NCBI GenBank assembly: GCA_035632955.1
Contig: DASQFU010000222.1
Span: 1-22,020, forward strand
Direction of reading: 5' to 3'
Source: DASQFU01 sp035632955
GTDB taxonomy: Bacteria; Eisenbacteria; RBG-16-71-46
Length of the DNA stretch: 22,020 nt
Both the position numbers and the translations under genes were made by a program. This document shows positions 9,114-19,600 of the stretch, one piece after another. Positions within the stretch are counted from its first letter, which is position 1; every line of letters starts with the position of its first letter. Below the pieces are notes generated by a model that was not told the origin of the DNA, did no database searches, and saw only the letters and a program-made list of their open reading frames with translations.

Positions 9114-11720
9114 ATGATGGCCGTGCGCAGGACCGGCTCCCGGAGCCGTAACGTCATCCTCGCCGCCGCGTTCGCGCTGGTGTCGCTCATCACCTTTCCG
9201 GCCACGGGCCGGGCACAGACACCGGCGGCGGGCACGCCGATCGGCAACCAGGCTTCGGCAACGTTCCTCGACGCCTCGAACACGCCGCGCAGCATAACCT
9301 CGAACCTGGTCACGACCATCGTGCAGCAGGTCGCGAGTTTCTCGCTCACCGCCGACGGCAGCCGCACCGCGGCGCCCGGCGGGCAAGCCGTGTTCCCCCA
9401 CACCTTGACTAACAACGGGAACGGGACCGACACCTTCCCGCTCACGCTCACCAACCAGGTCGGAGACGATTTCGATCTCACCGGGCTCGCGATGTACGCG
9501 GACGCCAACGGCGACGGTGTGCCGGACGATTTCACCGCGCTCGCCACGACCGGTCCGCTCGCGGCCGGAGGCGTGTTCCGCTTCGTGGTGGTCGGCAGCG
9601 TTCCCGGGACCCAGATCGGGGGCCAGATCGCCCGCGCGCGAATCTCGGCGGCCAGCACCTTCGACGGCAGCCAAACCGGCTTCAACACCGACCTGGTCAC
9701 GGTGACCGGGAACGCGGTGGTGAGCGTCACCAAGGCGATCGACCTGGGCTCCGGCTCCTCACCGAGCGGGCCGCGCACCTACACCCTGTCCTATGCCAAC
9801 ACCGGCAACAGCACGGCGACCAGCGTCCGGCTCACCGACGTCATCCCGGCCGGCATGACCTACGTCGCGGGCAGCGGCCGGTGGAGCGTCACCGGCGCCG
9901 CCGCGCTCACCGACCTCGACAACACCGACGCGCAGGGGATCGCGCCGAACACGGTGGTCTACGACTTCGGCGTCACCGCCGCCGGCACAGTGACCGCGAC
10001 GATCGCCCGCGTTCTGCCGGGCGCCACCGGGACGCTGACGTTCGACGTGATGGTGAACTCCGGGCTGGCGCCGAGCACGATCCTCAACTCGGCGTCCTAT
10101 GCGTACAACGATGGCGCCGGGAACGTCGGCCCGTTCAGCACCAACGCCGCCCCGTTCACCGTGGTCCAGAACGCCTCGCTGACGTTCACCGGCCAGACCG
10201 TGGCCTCGGCGCTCCAGGGTGCGACGGTCGCGTTCAACAACACCCTGACCAACACGGGAAATGGGACGGACGTGTTCAACGTCTCGATCGGCGCCTCGAC
10301 GTTCCCGGGCGGCACGGCCTTCACACTGTTCCGGAGCGACGGGGTGACTCCGCTCACCGACACCAACGGCGACGGGCAGCCCGACACGGGGCCGGTGGCG
10401 GCGGGCGGAACCTACGTCGTGGTCTTGAGCGCCGCGTTGCCGCCGGGTGCGACCGGCGGACCGTATGCTGTCGCCAAGACCGCGACCTCGATCGCCGATC
10501 CGGCGCGCACCGCCACCGCGAACGACGTGCTCAACACGATCGTCGCCAACACCGTGGACCTCACGAACAACACGCCCGGCGTGGCGGCGCCGGGTGCCGG
10601 TCCGGGCCCCGAGGGGTCGCCCGTGATCACCAACGCCGTCGATCCCGGAACGACCACCCGGTTCACGCTCTACGTCAACAACACCGGACTGGTCTCGGAC
10701 AACTACGATCTCGCGGCCAGCACCACCCCCTTGTTCGCGCCGATCACGTTGCCGGCCGGCTGGTCGGTCACGTTCCGCGATGCCGCCAACGCCGTGATCA
10801 CGAACACCGGCAATGTCGGGGCGGCCGGCAACACCCTGGTGTACGCCGACGTCACCGTTCCGGCGGGTTTTGCGGCCGGCAACGTGGCGCTGTACTTCCG
10901 GTCGCGTTCGCCGGTCTCGGGCGCCGCCGACATCAAGTACGACGCGGTCACCGTCAACGCGGTGCGGAGCATCCAGTTGGTCCCGGACAACTCGGGCCAG
11001 GTGGCGCCGGGCGGCTCGGTGAGCTACACGCACCTGCTCTCCAACAACGGCAACGTGGTCGAGGGCGACGGGGCCGGGAGCGTGATCACGCTGGCAACCA
11101 CGAACAACCAGGCGGGTTGGAGCTCGGTCATCTACCACGACTCCAACAACAACGGCGTGCTGGACGGGGCGGACGCCACGCTCAGCGATCTCGGCACGAT
11201 CGGCGGCGTCGCGCCGGGAACCAGCGAGCGGTTATTCGTTCACGTCTTCGCACCCGCCGGCGCGGCGCTCGGATCGGTCAACCTGACCGCCTTCACCGCG
11301 GCCACGAGCAACGTCGCGTACAGCGCGCCGGTGCCTCCGGTCGCGTCGGCGGACGACAACACCACCGTCATCAACGGACAACTCCAGCTCCAAAAGGAAC
11401 AGGTGTTGGATTCGACTTGTGACGGCCTGCCGGATGGTGCCTATACCACGCTCAACATCACCACGGGCGCGATCCCGGGCGCCTGCCTGCGCTACCAAAT
11501 CACGGTGATCAACGTCGGCAGCGCCACGGCGACGAACGTGATCGTGAGCGACGCCACTCCGGTCAACACCGTCTATTCGGCGACCGTTCCAGCGGCCACG
11601 ACGGTGGGCAGCGTCACGGCGCCGCCGGCCGGCACGGCCGGGACCATCACCGCCAACGTCGGCTCCCTCGGTCCCGGACAGTCGGCCGTGATCACCTTCG
11701 GCGTCAGGATCAATCCCTGA
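9114..11720 (+). CDS. secreted DUF11 multi-module surface protein, six beta-sandwich modules
   Basis: This 868-aa protein has a Sec signal peptide (core about 14-30, likely cut after GRAQ near 35). A leader motif (AGTPIGNQASATF...SNLVTTIV, about 39-70) precedes six modules of 110-155 residues: about 76-198, 199-352, 353-477, 478-615, 616-755 and 756-868. The second and last are classic DUF11 (YTLSYANTGNSTATSVRLTD; YQITVINVGSATATNVIVSD). Modules one, three, five and six hold acidic loops of D.N.DG..D type (DANGDGVPD 130-138, DTNGDGQPD 416-424, DSNNNGVLD 676-684, DSTCDGLPD 766-774), likely Ca2+ sites. It ends in a DUF11 strand (ITFGVRINP) with no LPXTG, anchor or FlgD/T9SS-like tail. Asn/Thr/Gly richness is typical of extracellular stalks. 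ATG at 9114 has GGAG 9 bases upstream; ATG at 9117 is also possible. It is probably a fibrous surface protein. Confidence 0.85.
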   Translation: MMAVRRTGSRSRNVILAAAFALVSLITFPATGRAQTPAAGTPIGNQASATFLDASNTPRSITSNLVTTIVQQVASFSLTADGSRTAAPGGQAVFPHTLTNNGNGTDTFPLTLTNQVGDDFDLTGLAMYADANGDGVPDDFTALATTGPLAAGGVFRFVVVGSVPGTQIGGQIARARISAASTFDGSQTGFNTDLVTVTGNAVVSVTKAIDLGSGSSPSGPRTYTLSYANTGNSTATSVRLTDVIPAGMTYVAGSGRWSVTGAAALTDLDNTDAQGIAPNTVVYDFGVTAAGTVTATIARVLPGATGTLTFDVMVNSGLAPSTILNSASYAYNDGAGNVGPFSTNAAPFTVVQNASLTFTGQTVASALQGATVAFNNTLTNTGNGTDVFNVSIGASTFPGGTAFTLFRSDGVTPLTDTNGDGQPDTGPVAAGGTYVVVLSAALPPGATGGPYAVAKTATSIADPARTATANDVLNTIVANTVDLTNNTPGVAAPGAGPGPEGSPVITNAVDPGTTTRFTLYVNNTGLVSDNYDLAASTTPLFAPITLPAGWSVTFRDAANAVITNTGNVGAAGNTLVYADVTVPAGFAAGNVALYFRSRSPVSGAADIKYDAVTVNAVRSIQLVPDNSGQVAPGGSVSYTHLLSNNGNVVEGDGAGSVITLATTNNQAGWSSVIYHDSNNNGVLDGADATLSDLGTIGGVAPGTSERLFVHVFAPAGAALGSVNLTAFTAATSNVAYSAPVPPVASADDNTTVINGQLQLQKEQVLDSTCDGLPDGAYTTLNITTGAIPGACLRYQITVINVGSATATNVIVSDATPVNTVYSATVPAATTVGSVTAPPAGTAGTITANVGSLGPGQSAVITFGVRINP

Positions 11721-11730
11721 CGCCCGCGGG

Positions 11731-11784
11731 CGGCGGAGCGATTCCGCCGCTCGCAGGGCACCGGAAGCTCGCGCCGCCGCGAGC
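11731..11784 (+). other. two intercistronic hairpins
   Basis: CGGCGGA/TCCGCCG (11731-11749, 5-base loop) and GCTCGCG/CGCGAGC (11767-11784, 4-base loop) stand in tandem in the 98-base gap after the 868-aa protein gene. No T-run follows. They could stabilise the upstream mRNA end or reduce read-through into the barrel gene. Confidence 0.45.
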
Positions 11785-11818
11785 GATTCGTGGCGCGCGG
11801 GCTTCGGGGGCCTGGTAG

Positions 11819-14800
11819 ATGAACGAGCTCGAGCCCGACGTCCGGGGACGTGGACGCACGCCCATCTGCGCGCGTGCGCGCGCCTGGTGCGGTGGCCTGA
11901 TGCTCGCCGCCTCACTGGCGGCCGGCGCGGCGCTGGCCGGCCCGCCGGCCGGCACGGCGATCGACAATGCGGCTCAGGCGAGCGCGACGGATTCGGCGAC
12001 CGGTGGCGGGATCGGTAACGGTTCGAATCCGGTCCGGGCGATCGTGCAGCCGCTCGAGGCATTGCTCTTGACCGCTGACCGCGCCGACACGCTCGGGCCC
12101 GGCGAGACCGCACGCTTCCTCCATCGCCTGTTCAACGACGGCAACGCGGCCGCCGCTGTGCGTCTCGAGCTCACGAATCTCGCCGGCGACGATTTCGATC
12201 TCGCGAGTCCCACCCTGGTTCGAGACGTGAACGGCGATGGCCTGGTGGACGCCGGAGACGTCGCCGTGCCGTCCGGAGGCTCGATCACAGTCGCCGCGGG
12301 CGATTCCGTCGATCTCATCGTCACGGCGCTGGCTCCAGCGATCGCGCCGCCCGCGACTGCCATCGCGCTCCTTAGGCTCACCGCGACCAGCATCGCCCAG
12401 GGAGTGGTGGTGTCCAACACGGACATCGTCACGATGGTGTCCTCTCCACCTTCGAACGTGACTCTGTTCGTGGACAAGAGCGCGGGTCGCTCCGTGGTGG
12501 AGATCGGGGACGAGCTGGAGTACACCGTGCAGGTCGCGAACCGCTCGGACACCGGCATCCCGGAAGTCACGCTGGTGGACGCGCTGCCTTTGGGCTTCGC
12601 GTACGTGACCACCACCGCTCGGCGCGACGGTCAGCGCATCCCCGATCCCGCCGGCGGAAGCGGGCCGCGTCTCGCGTTCGCGCTCGGCGCTCTCGGCCCC
12701 AACGCCTCCGCGACCGTCCGCTATCGGATCCGAGTCGGTCCGGCGGCCCTGGACGGGGACGGACTCAACCGGGCATGGGCCGAGGCCGACCCATTCATCT
12801 CCAACGTCGCGAGCGCCCGGGTCGCGCTCTCCGCGGGCGTGTTCGTGGACGAAGGCACGATCGTCGGCACGGTGTTCCTGGACCGTGACGGAGACCGCCG
12901 GCACGGAGCGTCCGACCCCGGCGTGCCGGGAGTGCGGCTCTATCTGGACGATGGCACGTTTGCGGTCACGGACGCCGAGGGGCAGTACAGCTTCTACGGC
13001 CTCTCGCCGCGCACCCATGCGCTCAAGCCTGACGACCTCACGCTGCCGCCTGGGGCGCGTCTGGCGGCGGTCGGACATCGCCAGGGTGAGGGAGCGTCCG
13101 TGCGGTTCGTCGACCTTCAGCGCGGCGACCTCCAACGTGCGGACTTCGCGCTGGTCGCGATCCAAGGACACCCCAGCGAGTCGCCGCGCGACTCCGCGGC
13201 AGCCGATTCCGCTCTGATCGCGATCACGGCCCAACGTTCCGCGGCGCTGCACACGGTTCCCGACGAGCTCTCCAGAGGAGTGCGGCGGGAGTTGACGCCG
13301 GCCGGCCGAACACTCGTGGAGGGCGAGCTGAAATCCCGGCCCGCCGCAGGGCTGCTCGAGGAGCGCCATGGAGCGCTCGATGGCTCGGGAGTCGAGCGCC
13401 CGGCGCTCGCGAGCCGCGAGTTCATGGTGGTTGGCGAGGACGAGAGGGACGAGCGCGTGCCGGAGGCCGAGACGCACGCGGCGCCCGCCGGCGGCGCGGC
13501 GGCTGGCGGCGGTGCCGACGACCCGTTCGAACCAGCGCTGCGCGACCTGGACGCTTCCCTGGGGTTCGTGGGCCTCGCGGACGGCGACACCGCGCGCGGG
13601 CGGCAGATCGTGGTGCGGGTCAAAGGACCGCTCGGGTTCCCGCTCGAGCTGCGGGTCGATGGGGCTCAGGTTCCATCGCGCCGGATCGGGCGGCGGGTGA
13701 CGGTGTTTCATCCCGGCCTCGAAGTGCTCGAGTACGTCGGGGTCGAGCTCCGGCCGGGAGTCAACCGGCTCGAGCTCATCCAGCGCCATCCCACGGGGGC
13801 CGAGCGCGAGCGGGTCACGTTGCGTCTGATCGCTCCCGACCGGCTCGCCCGCCTGGTGCTGATCGCGCCCGAGACCGCCCACGCCGACGGGCATCACGAA
13901 GCGCTGGTGCGTGTGCGCGCGCTCGACCAACGAGGCGTGCCGGTTCCGGAACGCGTGTTTCTGACGCTCGAATCGACGCTCGGCCGCTGGGCTGCCCCCG
14001 ATCTCGACCCCGCGTCACCGGGGCACCAGGTGGCGGTGGAGGGCGGCGAGGCACAGGTGCCGCTCGTCGCGCCGATCCAGCCGGGCATCGCGAGGATCGT
14101 CGCGAGCGCAGCGGGTGGAGGTGCGGCGGCGCCGCGCGCGGAGCTGTCGCTCGTGTTCTTGCCCGAACTGCGCCCGCTGTTCATGGTCGGAACGGTCGAG
14201 GGCACGATCGCGCTGCGCGACCTGGCTCGCGGAGCGGCGGTCGCACGTCCCGTCACGGGCTTCGAGCAGCCGCTCGGCTCGTTCGCCTCGCGCTTCGAGG
14301 GCGGCGGTGAAGCCGGCGCGCGGGCGGCGCTGTTCATGAAAGGACGGGTGGGTGAAGACGTCCTGCTCACGCTCGGGCTCGACTCGGACCGACCCAGAGG
14401 ATCGCGACGCTTCCGCGACATCCAGCCGGACGCCTACTACCCGGTCTATGGCGACGGCGCCGTCCGCGGCTACGACGCGCAGTCCACCGGACGGCTCTAC
14501 GCCCGGCTCGACCGCCAGGGCGCCTCGCTCCTGTACGGCGATTTCATCACCGCCAACGCGGGCGGGGCTCGCAGCCTCTCTTCTTATAGCCGCAGTCTCA
14601 CCGGAGTGCAGCAGCGGTTCGAGAATCGCCGCTGGACGCTGGAGAGCTTCGGCAGTCGGGAGCGGGGACGGCGGCGCGTCGACGAGCTGCCCGGCCGCGG
14701 CGTCTCGGGGCCGTACCTGCTGCCGGTCGCCCCGCTGGTCGAGAACAGCGAGCAGATCGAGATCCTGACTCGCGACCGCAACCAGCCCTCGGTGGTGCTG

Positions 14801-16627
14801 GGCGCTCGGCCGCTGGTTCGCTTCAGCGACTACACCCTCGAGACGTTGACCGGGCGCCTGTTGTTCAAGGCGCCGGTGGCGAGCTTCGACGCCGATCTCA
14901 ACCCGGTCTCGATCCGGGTGAGCTACGACGTCGAGCACGGCGGACCCGCCTACTGGATCGCCGGCGCCGAGGCTCGCGTCAAGCCGACCGAGCGAATCGA
15001 GCTGGGTGGGTCGTACGTCGCCGACCGCGATCCCACGAACCCTTACGCGCTGAGGAGCGCGTTTGCCGCCGCCAAGCTCGGTTCCACGACGGTGGAAGGC
15101 GAGTACGCGGTGAGCGTTCGCGGAAGCTCGCGCAGTGGTCCGTTCGGCGGCCGTGCGGGAGACGGCGGGCGGCTCGAGCTCCGTCACGAAGGCGAGCGCG
15201 TTCAGGCGCGCGCCTTCGGAGCCGTCACGGATGCGGCGTTCGAGAACCCGAGCGGCGGAATCGCCGCCGGGCGCAGCGAAGCCGGCGGGCGCCTGAGCGC
15301 CAGGCTGGCGGCGCGCTCGCGGGTGCTCGCCGAGGGGTTGTTCACCTCGGAGGTCGGTGGCACGGATCGGCGGGGCGGATTGCTCCTGGCTCTCGACCAG
15401 GGGTTCGCCGCCTCGATGCAGGGCGAGCTCGGCGTGCGGTTCGCCGGCGGCGACCCGCGCCCTGGCCTCGGCGACCCGATCAGCGTCGCGTTGCGGGCCA
15501 AGCTCTCCGCCCAGGTCCCGAGCCGCCCCGAGCTCAGCGGCTACGCCGAGCTGGAGCAGGACCTGCGCGAGAGCTCGCGGCGCCTCGTGGCGCTCGGCGG
15601 CGAATATCGATTCAACGCTCGCGGCCGGCTCTACACGCGCCACGAGCTGCTCTCGAGCCTGTCCTCCGTCTACGCGCTCCACTCGGGCCAGCGGCGGCTC
15701 GCGACCGTGCTCGGGATCGACAGCGACCTCGCGCGCGACGCCCATCTCTTCAGCGAATACCGGCTTGCGGACGCCCTGGCGGGCCGCGACGCCGAGGCCG
15801 CGGTCGGCCTGCGCAACGGCTGGCGTCTCGAGGGGTGGCGCGTGAACACGTCGTTCGAGCGGGTGAGTCCGATCTCGGGGGCCGGCAGCGGCCCGACCAC
15901 CGCGCTCACCGGAGCGCTGGAGACCGCGTCGGAGAGCGACGTCAAAGCGTCCGCGCGCATGGAAGTCCGCACCAGCCGGGCCAACGACAGCTTCCTCACG
16001 ACGCTCGGGCTCGCCTCGCGGCTCAGCCGCGCATGGACGCTTCTCGGGCGTGGCATCGCGACCGTGTCGGACGAGAGGGCGCGCGGCGTGCAGGCGCGGG
16101 TCCGCCTCCAGGTTGGCATGGCCTACCGGCGGCCCGACGTCGAACGGTGGGACGCCCTGGGCCGCTACGAGCTGCACGTGGACCGCGAGGCCAATCTCCC
16201 CGAATCGCGGCGCCGCCGTTTTGCGCACGTGCTCTCGATCCACGGCACTGGCCGCACGTTCGAGAGTTTCACGACCACGGCGTCGTGGGCGGGCAAAGTG
16301 GTGCGCGAAGACACCGGTGGATGGCTCACGATCTCGGGTGCCAACCGCCTCCACGTGCGCCTCGCGCGCGACCTGGGACGTCACTGGGACGCGGGAGTCC
16401 ACGGCAGCGCGCTGTGGGGAGAGGGTTTTCGGAGCCGGCGCGACGGGCTCGGGGTCGAGCTCGGCCGCAGCCTGCAGAGGGATGTGTGGCTCTCGGCGGG
16501 CTGGAACCGGTTCGGCTACCACGATCGAGATCTGCCCGACGAAGAGTGGACCGAGGCCGGCTTCTATCTGCGGCTGCGAGCCAAGTTCGACGAGTCGCTG
16601 CTGCGAGGCCTGGGGGTGACGCCGTGA
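11819..16627 (+). CDS. outer-membrane beta-barrel fused to DUF11, SdrD_B-like and Ig-like domains
   Basis: This 1602-aa protein appears to be an outer-membrane anchor. After a signal sequence (hydrophobic 25-40) come a module matching the start of the 868-aa protein (PAGTAIDNAA, then LTNLAGDDFDL and DVNGDGLVD, about 43-205), a DUF11 module (about 212-335), an SdrD_B/CnaB-like domain (VGTVFLDRDGD...GVRLYLDDGTFAVTDAEGQYSF, about 346-445) and an Ala/Glu-rich linker (446-570). Two Ig-like domains follow (about 580-680 and 680-782; the second resembles Big_1: VRVRALDQRGVPVPERVFLTLES). From about 820 the chain alternates amphipathic strands to the C-terminus, with YYPVYGDGAVRGYDAQSTGR and ending GFYLRLRAKFDE, as in large Gram-negative barrels. 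A TAG immediately before the ATG makes 11819 the first possible start; the ribosome site is weak (GGGGG). The barrel and location are inferred from pattern. It may present or export its neighbours. Confidence 0.83.
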   Translation: MNELEPDVRGRGRTPICARARAWCGGLMLAASLAAGAALAGPPAGTAIDNAAQASATDSATGGGIGNGSNPVRAIVQPLEALLLTADRADTLGPGETARFLHRLFNDGNAAAAVRLELTNLAGDDFDLASPTLVRDVNGDGLVDAGDVAVPSGGSITVAAGDSVDLIVTALAPAIAPPATAIALLRLTATSIAQGVVVSNTDIVTMVSSPPSNVTLFVDKSAGRSVVEIGDELEYTVQVANRSDTGIPEVTLVDALPLGFAYVTTTARRDGQRIPDPAGGSGPRLAFALGALGPNASATVRYRIRVGPAALDGDGLNRAWAEADPFISNVASARVALSAGVFVDEGTIVGTVFLDRDGDRRHGASDPGVPGVRLYLDDGTFAVTDAEGQYSFYGLSPRTHALKPDDLTLPPGARLAAVGHRQGEGASVRFVDLQRGDLQRADFALVAIQGHPSESPRDSAAADSALIAITAQRSAALHTVPDELSRGVRRELTPAGRTLVEGELKSRPAAGLLEERHGALDGSGVERPALASREFMVVGEDERDERVPEAETHAAPAGGAAAGGGADDPFEPALRDLDASLGFVGLADGDTARGRQIVVRVKGPLGFPLELRVDGAQVPSRRIGRRVTVFHPGLEVLEYVGVELRPGVNRLELIQRHPTGAERERVTLRLIAPDRLARLVLIAPETAHADGHHEALVRVRALDQRGVPVPERVFLTLESTLGRWAAPDLDPASPGHQVAVEGGEAQVPLVAPIQPGIARIVASAAGGGAAAPRAELSLVFLPELRPLFMVGTVEGTIALRDLARGAAVARPVTGFEQPLGSFASRFEGGGEAGARAALFMKGRVGEDVLLTLGLDSDRPRGSRRFRDIQPDAYYPVYGDGAVRGYDAQSTGRLYARLDRQGASLLYGDFITANAGGARSLSSYSRSLTGVQQRFENRRWTLESFGSRERGRRRVDELPGRGVSGPYLLPVAPLVENSEQIEILTRDRNQPSVVLGARPLVRFSDYTLETLTGRLLFKAPVASFDADLNPVSIRVSYDVEHGGPAYWIAGAEARVKPTERIELGGSYVADRDPTNPYALRSAFAAAKLGSTTVEGEYAVSVRGSSRSGPFGGRAGDGGRLELRHEGERVQARAFGAVTDAAFENPSGGIAAGRSEAGGRLSARLAARSRVLAEGLFTSEVGGTDRRGGLLLALDQGFAASMQGELGVRFAGGDPRPGLGDPISVALRAKLSAQVPSRPELSGYAELEQDLRESSRRLVALGGEYRFNARGRLYTRHELLSSLSSVYALHSGQRRLATVLGIDSDLARDAHLFSEYRLADALAGRDAEAAVGLRNGWRLEGWRVNTSFERVSPISGAGSGPTTALTGALETASESDVKASARMEVRTSRANDSFLTTLGLASRLSRAWTLLGRGIATVSDERARGVQARVRLQVGMAYRRPDVERWDALGRYELHVDREANLPESRRRRFAHVLSIHGTGRTFESFTTTASWAGKVVREDTGGWLTISGANRLHVRLARDLGRHWDAGVHGSALWGEGFRSRRDGLGVELGRSLQRDVWLSAGWNRFGYHDRDLPDEEWTEAGFYLRLRAKFDESLLRGLGVTP
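16612..16618 (+). promoter_or_regulatory. Shine-Dalgarno site for the GTG start at 16624
   Basis: GGGGGTG lies 5 bases before GTG 16624, inside the end of the barrel gene. It supports 16624 over upstream codons in the same open frame, because a signal peptide begins directly at 16624. Confidence 0.65.
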
Positions 16628-19600
16628 GCACCCTCTTCCGTCTCGCGCGCCGCATGCTCCCGGTGTTGTTGGTGGCGCTGCTCGCCGCGCCGCCGGCGGC
16701 CGCCCAGATCGTGCGCAACTTCACGCCACGGTTCACCGCGAACGACAACGGCGACATTCTGCCGATCGGCAACACGCTGATGTCCTGCAGCGGCGCCGGC
16801 TGCGCCAACGCGCGCAACGGCACGGGCGGCAACCTGAACAATAACGATTTCTCGATGCAGTACGTGGACGTGGACGGCGACGCCACGACGTTCTGCTCGA
16901 GCCGCGCCACGCTCACCATGCCTCCCGGCGCGACGGTGCTGTGGGCCGGGCTTTACTGGGGCGGCTTCTCGGGGAACGCCGCGCGCAATCAGGCGCGCTT
17001 CGCGACGCCGGTCGCGGGTTACGTGACCCTGACGGCCACCCAACTGGACGCGAGCGGCAGCGCCTACCAGGGTTTCATCAACGTCACGGCCCGAGTGATC
17101 GCCGGCGGAAACGGAACCTACGCGGTGGCCAACGTGCGGTCCACGACCGGCTCGAACAACTACGCGGGCTGGTCGTTGGTGGTGGTCTACCGCGACCCGG
17201 CCGCCTCGTCTCGCAACCTGGTGGTGTTCGACGGCTTCGCCCAGGTGGCCCCCGGCGCCACGGTGACGATCCCGGTCGCGGGCTTCGTGAGCCCGCCGGC
17301 CGGTGTCGTGAACACGCGCCTCGGCGTGGTCGCCTACGAGGGCGATCTCGGCTTCACCGGCGACAGCTTCTCGCTCAACGGCGTCGCGCTCGCCGATGCC
17401 GCCAATCCCGCCACCAACTTCTTCAACAGCAGCATCAGCCGCGGCGGCGTGCGCGTGACCACCAAGACCCCGAACTACGTGAACCAGCTCGGGTTCGACA
17501 TCGATCTCCTGAGCCTGACCAACGCGATCCCGAACGGAGCGACGAGCGCCACCATCACGCTGTCGTCGGTGAGCGATCGCTACTATCCCGGCGCCGTGAC
17601 GTTCGCCACCGACCTCTACGCGCCGACCATCGGCGGGAACAGCTTCACGAAGGTGGTCGCGGATCTCGACGGCGCCCCCGCCAGGCCCGGGGATGTGCTC
17701 GAATACACGATCTCGATCCTCAACACCGGCCAGGACGCGGCGGCGCAGACGGTCCTGCGCGACACGCTGCCGGCGAACGCGACCTTCGTCCCGGGGTCGA
17801 TCGTGATCGCGAGCGGCCCGAATCCGGGGACCAAGAGCGACGCGCCGGGCGACGACCAGGGGGAGTACGACGCGGTCGGCCGCCGTGTCGTCGTGCGCCT
17901 AGGCGCGGGGGCGAATGCCGCGAGCGGGGGAACGCTCGCGCCCTCCGCGGGCACCAGCTTGAGATTTCGCGTCGCGATCGGGTCACCCGCCCCGAACGGC
18001 AGCCTGGTCTCCAACCAGGCGGGCCTGAGCTTCAATGGCGCCCAGCTCGGCACGCCATTCACCTCGCGAAGCGACGGCGACACGACGGTTGCGGGCAGCC
18101 AGCCCACGGTGGTCACGGTCAGTGCTTCGCAGCTCTCCGGGCGCGTGTTCGAGGACGTGAGCTACGGCGGCGGCGCGGGGCGATCCCTCGCGGCGGCCGG
18201 CGGTGTGCCGAGGCCCGGGGCACGGGTCGAGCTCTACCGCGGCTCCGGCGCCTACCTCGCCGCCGACACCACCGACGCAGCGGGCATATACAACTTCGAC
18301 GGCTGGGCGCTCGGGGCGTACACGGTGCGCGTCGTCAACGCCACGGTCACGTCGTCCCGCCCCGGTGCGATCGGCACGCTCGTTCCGGTCCAGACCTTCC
18401 GCACCGACGCCGCCGGCGGGAGCGTGGTCCCGGTCACGGACCGTGTCGGCGGCGAGATTCCGGCGCGCGCTGACGCCGCGGCCAACACGACCGGGCTTGG
18501 TCTCGCGGCGCTCACGACCGCGACCACGACCGCGCAATCGGTGGCTCCGGTGACCTGGGGGAGCGCGAGTCTCTCGGGCCTCGATTTCGGCTTCAACTTC
18601 GATCTGATCGTGAATGCGAACGACGCCGGACAGGGAAGCCTGCGACAGTTCATCCTCAACGCCAACGCGCTCGGCAACTCCGGGCTCGCCCAGGTCGGCC
18701 AGGCGGCCGGCAGCGAAGCCACCGTCTTCATGGTGAGCGATGGCGCCGCGCATCCCGGGCTGAGGGCGGGGCTTCCGAGCCTGCTGACCGGAGGTGTCGT
18801 CGCGATCACGCCGCTGACGGCGCTGCCCGCGTTGACCGATGCCGGAACCCGCATCGACGGAACGACCCAGACCGTGAACGTCGGGGACACCAACGCCGGC
18901 GTAATCGGCGTAGGCGGGACGGTGGGAGTGGACGCGCTTGCCCTCGCGCAAGCGCCGCGACCCGAGGTCGAGCTACGGGACGGTTCGGGTCTCGGCATCG
19001 GATTGAGTCTGCAGGCCACGAACCTCGCAGTGACGGGTTTCGCGATCAGCGGGTTCGGCGACCTGCCGGACCATGACGCACACGCCAACGTCCTGATTGG
19101 TGCCGCCGCGGCCGGCGCGCTCGTCGAGCGCAACGTTCTCGGCAGCTCCGCGAACGCGTTCGGAGACCCCGGCGCGGCGCTTCGCTCGGGCGGCGATAAC
19201 CTCCGCATCATCGGCGGCGACGGCGGAATCGCCCGCGACAACCTCATCGGTTTCGCGGTGGGCACCGGGATCCGGGTGACGTCGGGGTCGAACGGCTGGC
19301 AGATCGCGGGCAACGAGATCCGCGGGAATGCGGTCGGCCAGGGGGCGCATGACGGAATCGCGATCGCCGCGAGCGGGACCGCGACCGTGCGCGGCAACCT
19401 GGTGACGCTCCAGGGTGGAGTCGGCATCGACGCTCAGTCGAGCACCGGCGGGAACGTGGTCGAGAACAACACCGTCACGCGCAACGGCCAGGCTGGAAGC
19501 ATCGGCACCGAGACTGCGGGCCTCCGATTGGGCGGGGCCGGAAACCGGGCCGACCGCAACCTGATCTCCGAGAACTTCGGGGCGGGCGTGCTCGCGGTCT

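Noticed and set aside
14015..16522. Long minus-strand open frame of 835 codons opposite the barrel gene
   Set aside because: Composition is typical of antisense GC-rich frames and no domain pattern is visible; the plus-strand frame has export signal and domains.
15835..16623. Upstream 263-codon extension of the 1643-aa protein frame
   Set aside because: It is Arg/Pro-rich, overlaps the conserved end of the barrel protein in another frame, and a signal peptide begins exactly at GTG 16624.
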